Shown here: one piece after another, positions 6,703 through 8,820 of the stretch
Layout: the number at the start of each line of letters is the position of its first letter
How positions within the stretch are numbered: the stretch's first letter is position 1
Assembly (NCBI GenBank): GCA_947503585.1
Contig: CANNEJ010000047.1
Location: 1-8,820 of the forward strand
Reading direction: 5' to 3'
From: Anaerolineales bacterium
Lineage (GTDB): Bacteria > Chloroflexota > Anaerolineae > Anaerolineales > UBA11657
Length of the DNA: 8,820 nucleotides
The notes under the pieces: model-generated
The model's database searches: none
What the model was told of the DNA's origin: nothing
What the model saw: the letters and a program-made list of their open reading frames with translations, nothing else
Translations under genes and position numbers: made by a program

Positions 6703-7568
6703 ACCCTGTTGTCGATGCAATGCTGGCGGTGCGCGACCAGCAGCTGCACATCCGCCAGTGGCCGGGCGCGCGGCGCGCGGTTGTGCTTGTGCATGGCCTC
6801 GCCTCCAACTGCATGACATGGGAGGCCACCGCCTGCGCACTGCATGCCGCGGGGCATGCAGTTGTAAGCGTGGACCAGCGCGGCCACGGGCGCAGCTCAA
6901 AACCGGGCAGTGGCTATGGCTTCGATGAGATGACGGCAGACTTGCTTGAGCTGCTGCAACAGCTTGGGATTCACCGGCCGATCGTGGCGGGGCAATCCTG
7001 GGGTGGCAATGTAGTGCTCGATCTTGCGGCGCGCCACCCGGCGGCAGTGGCCGGCGTGGTGCTGGTGGATGGCGGATTCATTGACCTGCAATCCAAGCCC
7101 GGTGCCACATGGGAAAGTATTTCTGCGCAACTTACGCCGCCAGCGCTGGCCGGTATCCCGCGCGCAGCCATGCAGGCGCACCTGCAACAGGCGCATGCCA
7201 GCTGGAGCGCAGCCGGCGTGCAACATCAGCTTGCCAACTTTGAGACTTTGGCTGATGGTACTATCCGCCCGTGGCTTACGCTCGAGCGCCACATGCTGAT
7301 TTTGCGTGCGCTGTGGGAGCAGCGCGTAAGCCAGCTTTACCCGCTGGTTACGGCGCCGGTCCTGCTGCTTGCAGCAACATCAGCGGCAGAAGATGCACAG
7401 CGGCTGGCGCAAAAGCGCGCAGAGGTGGCGGCAGCCGGTGCAATGCTGCGCAGCTGCCAGGTGCACTGGTTTGCCGATACGCATCATGATATCCATGTGC
7501 AGCGCCCGCAAGAAACGGCCGCGCTGGTGTTGCAAGCCCTCACCACCGGCTTCTTTGCCGCCGAGTAG
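6687..7568 (+). CDS. Alpha/beta-fold hydrolase
   Basis: A 293-aa soluble alpha/beta hydrolase. Visible parts: oxyanion-side motif VVLVHGLASN (H36-G37), the strand-turn motif SVDQRGHGRSSKP after the second strand, nucleophile elbow GQSWGG with S104, a late core strand APVLLLAAT, and a C-terminal histidine in DTHHDIHVQRP (H267 most likely, H270 possible). The acidic triad member is not certain. It could be an esterase, lipase-like or C-C bond hydrolase; the sequence does not say which. The ATG at 6687 is chosen because it puts MAAALNPVVDAM a normal distance before the fold; it overlaps the previous gene by 16 bases, suggesting translational coupling. The reading frame is open upstream to 6609, but that stretch is Arg/Gly-rich shadow of the S51 gene. 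ATG 6720 is another possible start. The stop is six bases before the next ATG. Confidence 0.9.
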   Translation: MAAALNPVVDAMLAVRDQQLHIRQWPGARRAVVLVHGLASNCMTWEATACALHAAGHAVVSVDQRGHGRSSKPGSGYGFDEMTADLLELLQQLGIHRPIVAGQSWGGNVVLDLAARHPAAVAGVVLVDGGFIDLQSKPGATWESISAQLTPPALAGIPRAAMQAHLQQAHASWSAAGVQHQLANFETLADGTIRPWLTLERHMLILRALWEQRVSQLYPLVTAPVLLLAATSAAEDAQRLAQKRAEVAAAGAMLRSCQVHWFADTHHDIHVQRPQETAALVLQALTTGFFAAE

Positions 7569-7574
7569 CAAGCT

Positions 7575-7847
7575 ATGAACGGTTCCGCCAAACCCATCCT
7601 GCTGGCCATGGCCGATGCAGACCGTGCGCGCGAGCAAGTGCTGCGCTCTGTGCTGCGCCTGGACGAAAGTGTGCCGGTGCGCACCGGTGCTGAAGCGTGG
7701 GGCGACCTGCGCAGCTATGGCGCAGTTGTGCTGGATGGGCGGCAGTCTATTCCGAAGAGTGCAGTCGCGCAGTTGCAGGCTTTTGTGGAAAAAGGTGGCG
7801 CGCTGCTGGCCATTGCTGCCGCTCCGGCTACGGCTGCTGCACGCTGA
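7575..7847 (+). pseudogene. N-terminal piece of a ThuA-like domain, cut short by a frame break
   Basis: The ATG at 7575 lies six bases after the hydrolase stop. The 90-residue product (PILLAMADADRAREQ... then YGAVVLDGRQSIPKSAV..LQAFVEKGGALLAIAA) resembles the start of ThuA-like, amidotransferase-fold domains, where a strand giving 'D-v-v-v-l-d' leads to 'l..fV..GG.ll.i'. It ends at TGA 7845-7847 in an Ala-rich stretch. In the +1 frame the sequence goes on directly as DLRVLLHVNWALKDEPAAVERRIGIGRIVACSLG, which looks like the end of the same type of domain. A typical ThuA domain exceeds 200 residues; the two pieces make about 150, so the middle seems to be missing as well as the frame being shifted. 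Calling it a pseudogene fragment is inference; a genuine short protein or a sequencing or assembly error is possible. Confidence 0.6.
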
Positions 7848-7867
7848 CCTAAGAGTGCTGCTGCACG
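7833..7867 (+). repeat. 11-bp direct repeat at the ThuA break point
   Basis: GCTGCTGCACG occurs at 7833-7843 and again at 7857-7867, 24 bases apart, flanking the TGA at 7845-7847 where the reading frame changes. The same 11-mer also forms bases 1-11 of the window. CTGCTGCA-rich words are common in GC-rich coding DNA, so this may be chance, but short direct repeats are typical sites of slippage or deletion. Confidence 0.5.
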
Positions 7868-8820
7868 TGAACTGGGCACTCAAGGATGAGCCGGCTGCAG
7901 TGGAGCGGCGTATCGGCATTGGCCGGATTGTGGCCTGCTCGTTGGGCAGCACCGCACAGGCGCTGCGGGCGCCGGCGCTGGGTGCCATCTTGCGCCGCGC
8001 TTTGCGGCAGCCACTGGCGGCTGCTGCCGAACGCAATATCAGTACCGCAATTGTGGGTTACGGACCGGCCGGCGGCATGGGCTTTGTTCACGGCAGCGGG
8101 ATTGCCCGCACGGCCGGGCTGCAGCTGGCAGCAGTATGCGATCTTTCAGATAGTCGGCGGGCCGCTGCCACCGCAGATTTTCCCGGTATCGCCGGCTTCG
8201 TTCACGCCGCCGATCTGGCCCGCGATCCCGCTATCCAGCTGGTGCTGATTGCCACGCCGCCGGTAACTCATGCCGGGCTGGCGCTGCAGATGCTGGAGGC
8301 CGGCAAGCATGTGGCGTGTGAGAAGCCGCTGTGCCTCACCACGCAGGAGGCAGACCGCCTGATTGCTGTGGCGCGCGCCAACGGGCTGATGCTCACCATT
8401 AATCAGAACCGGCGCTGGGATCCGGATTATCTGGCGGTGCAGCGTGCGCTGCGCGCCGGCCTGCTGGGTGACATTTTCAATGTGGAAACCTTTGTGGGCA
8501 GCTTCGAGCATCCCTGTCGCTACTGGCATTCGGATGCGCAGGTTTCCGGTGGCGCTGCATTCGATTGGGGCTCGCATTACATTGACTGGACGCTGCAGCT
8601 GCTGCCGGGCGTGCCGCAGGCGGTGAGCGCACAGGCGCACAAGCGTGTCTGGCAGGATGTGACCAACGCGGACCAGATCCGCGTGCGCATGTTGTGGAGT
8701 GACGGGCGGGAAGCGGAGTTCATTGCCTCAGATGTAGCCGCGGTGCCGAAGCCTAAGTTTTATATTCAGGGAACGGCCGGCACGTTGGCCGGCCACTATC
8801 GGCCGCTTTTGTTCGAGCGG
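7855..8820 (+). CDS. ThuA C-terminal remnant fused to Gfo/Idh/MocA-family NAD(P)-dependent oxidoreductase (partial, runs off window)
   Basis: The frame is open from 7579 to the right edge; recognisable protein begins near 7846. First come about 60 residues like the end of a ThuA domain (DLRVLLHVNWALKDEP..GIGRIVACSLGST). Then, from about 8047, comes a Rossmann domain AIVGYGPAGGMGFVH with the GxGxxG dinucleotide motif, then VLIATPPVTHAGLALQMLEAGKHVACEKPL, with the EKP motif typical of Gfo/Idh/MocA enzymes. The second domain includes GGAAFDWGSHYIDW (D..G.H..D catalytic-region pattern). It would oxidise or reduce a sugar, polyol or similar substrate with NAD(P). No ATG precedes the Rossmann fold in this frame; GTG 7855 is the nominal start, with GTG 7867 and GTG 7900 as alternatives, all without good ribosome sites. 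That supports an original ThuA-oxidoreductase fusion now separated from its N-terminus. The enzyme domain itself is intact as far as seen. Confidence 0.85.
   Translation, partial: MLLHVNWALKDEPAAVERRIGIGRIVACSLGSTAQALRAPALGAILRRALRQPLAAAAERNISTAIVGYGPAGGMGFVHGSGIARTAGLQLAAVCDLSDSRRAAATADFPGIAGFVHAADLARDPAIQLVLIATPPVTHAGLALQMLEAGKHVACEKPLCLTTQEADRLIAVARANGLMLTINQNRRWDPDYLAVQRALRAGLLGDIFNVETFVGSFEHPCRYWHSDAQVSGGAAFDWGSHYIDWTLQLLPGVPQAVSAQAHKRVWQDVTNADQIRVRMLWSDGREAEFIASDVAAVPKPKFYIQGTAGTLAGHYRPLLFER

Noticed and set aside
5467..6900. A 477-codon open frame on the minus strand opposite the S51-like and hydrolase genes
   Set aside because: Its product is rich in Cys, Arg, His and Gln and without domains; long antisense frames are expected in GC-rich genes. 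The plus-strand genes have clear motifs.
1..8820. CRISPR arrays, tRNA or rRNA genes, insertion sequences, phage genes
   Set aside because: No regularly spaced repeats, no tRNA-like cloverleaf and no transposase, integrase or phage protein motifs were seen on either strand.

Overview
The window looks like chromosomal DNA of an aquatic, probably gammaproteobacterial, bacterium. The basis is a xanthorhodopsin/proteorhodopsin-type proton pump, a YbiT-type ABC-F ATPase, Shine-Dalgarno-led genes and ordinary intrinsic terminators. The phylum is an inference; no rRNA or marker gene is present to settle it. Base composition is uneven by eye: the cyclase gene is the most AT-rich and the last third (from about 5500) is clearly GC-rich, so the segments may differ in history.

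Layout. (a) 1-37: last codons of an upstream gene running in from the left. (b) 38-308: non-coding, ending in a candidate promoter and a strong ribosome binding site. (c) 309-1046: a 245-aa light-driven proton-pump rhodopsin with the DTE motif, green-type tuning residue and the glycine that opens the carotenoid-antenna window. It is closed by a strong intrinsic terminator (1077-1106), so it appears to be a single-gene transcription unit. (d) 1156-3114: a membrane-anchored class III nucleotide cyclase (TM, Cache-like periplasmic sensor, TM, HAMP, catalytic domain) with the Lys/Thr substrate pair of class IIIb adenylate cyclases. (e) 3115-3455: non-coding, with a strong terminator-shaped hairpin ending about 20 bases before the next start codon. 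(f) 3456-5168: YbiT-like ABC-F ATPase whose second Walker A motif is degenerate. (g) 5169-5508: non-coding. (h) 5509-8820: a tightly packed same-strand cluster: an S51/cyanophycinase-like amidotransferase-fold protein with a CysRS-like C-terminal tail, an alpha/beta hydrolase overlapping it, and a ThuA-like/Gfo-Idh-MocA oxidoreductase reading unit. The last is split by a +1 frame change, seems to lack the middle of its ThuA domain, and runs off the right edge.

How the parts may work together. The rhodopsin would add light-driven proton motive force; retinal and carotenoid genes are not in the window and must lie elsewhere. The cyclase next door could turn an external signal (and possibly bicarbonate) into cAMP, but the terminator between the two argues against co-transcription, so a joint light/cAMP role is speculation. 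The ABC-F protein acts on ribosomes. The terminal three-gene cluster looks like a small catabolic or peptide/amide-processing operon of unknown substrate, whose last gene may be decaying. The strongest leads are the antenna-capable rhodopsin, the S51-CysRS-tail fusion, the broken ThuA-oxidoreductase fusion, and the possible attenuator before the ABC-F gene.
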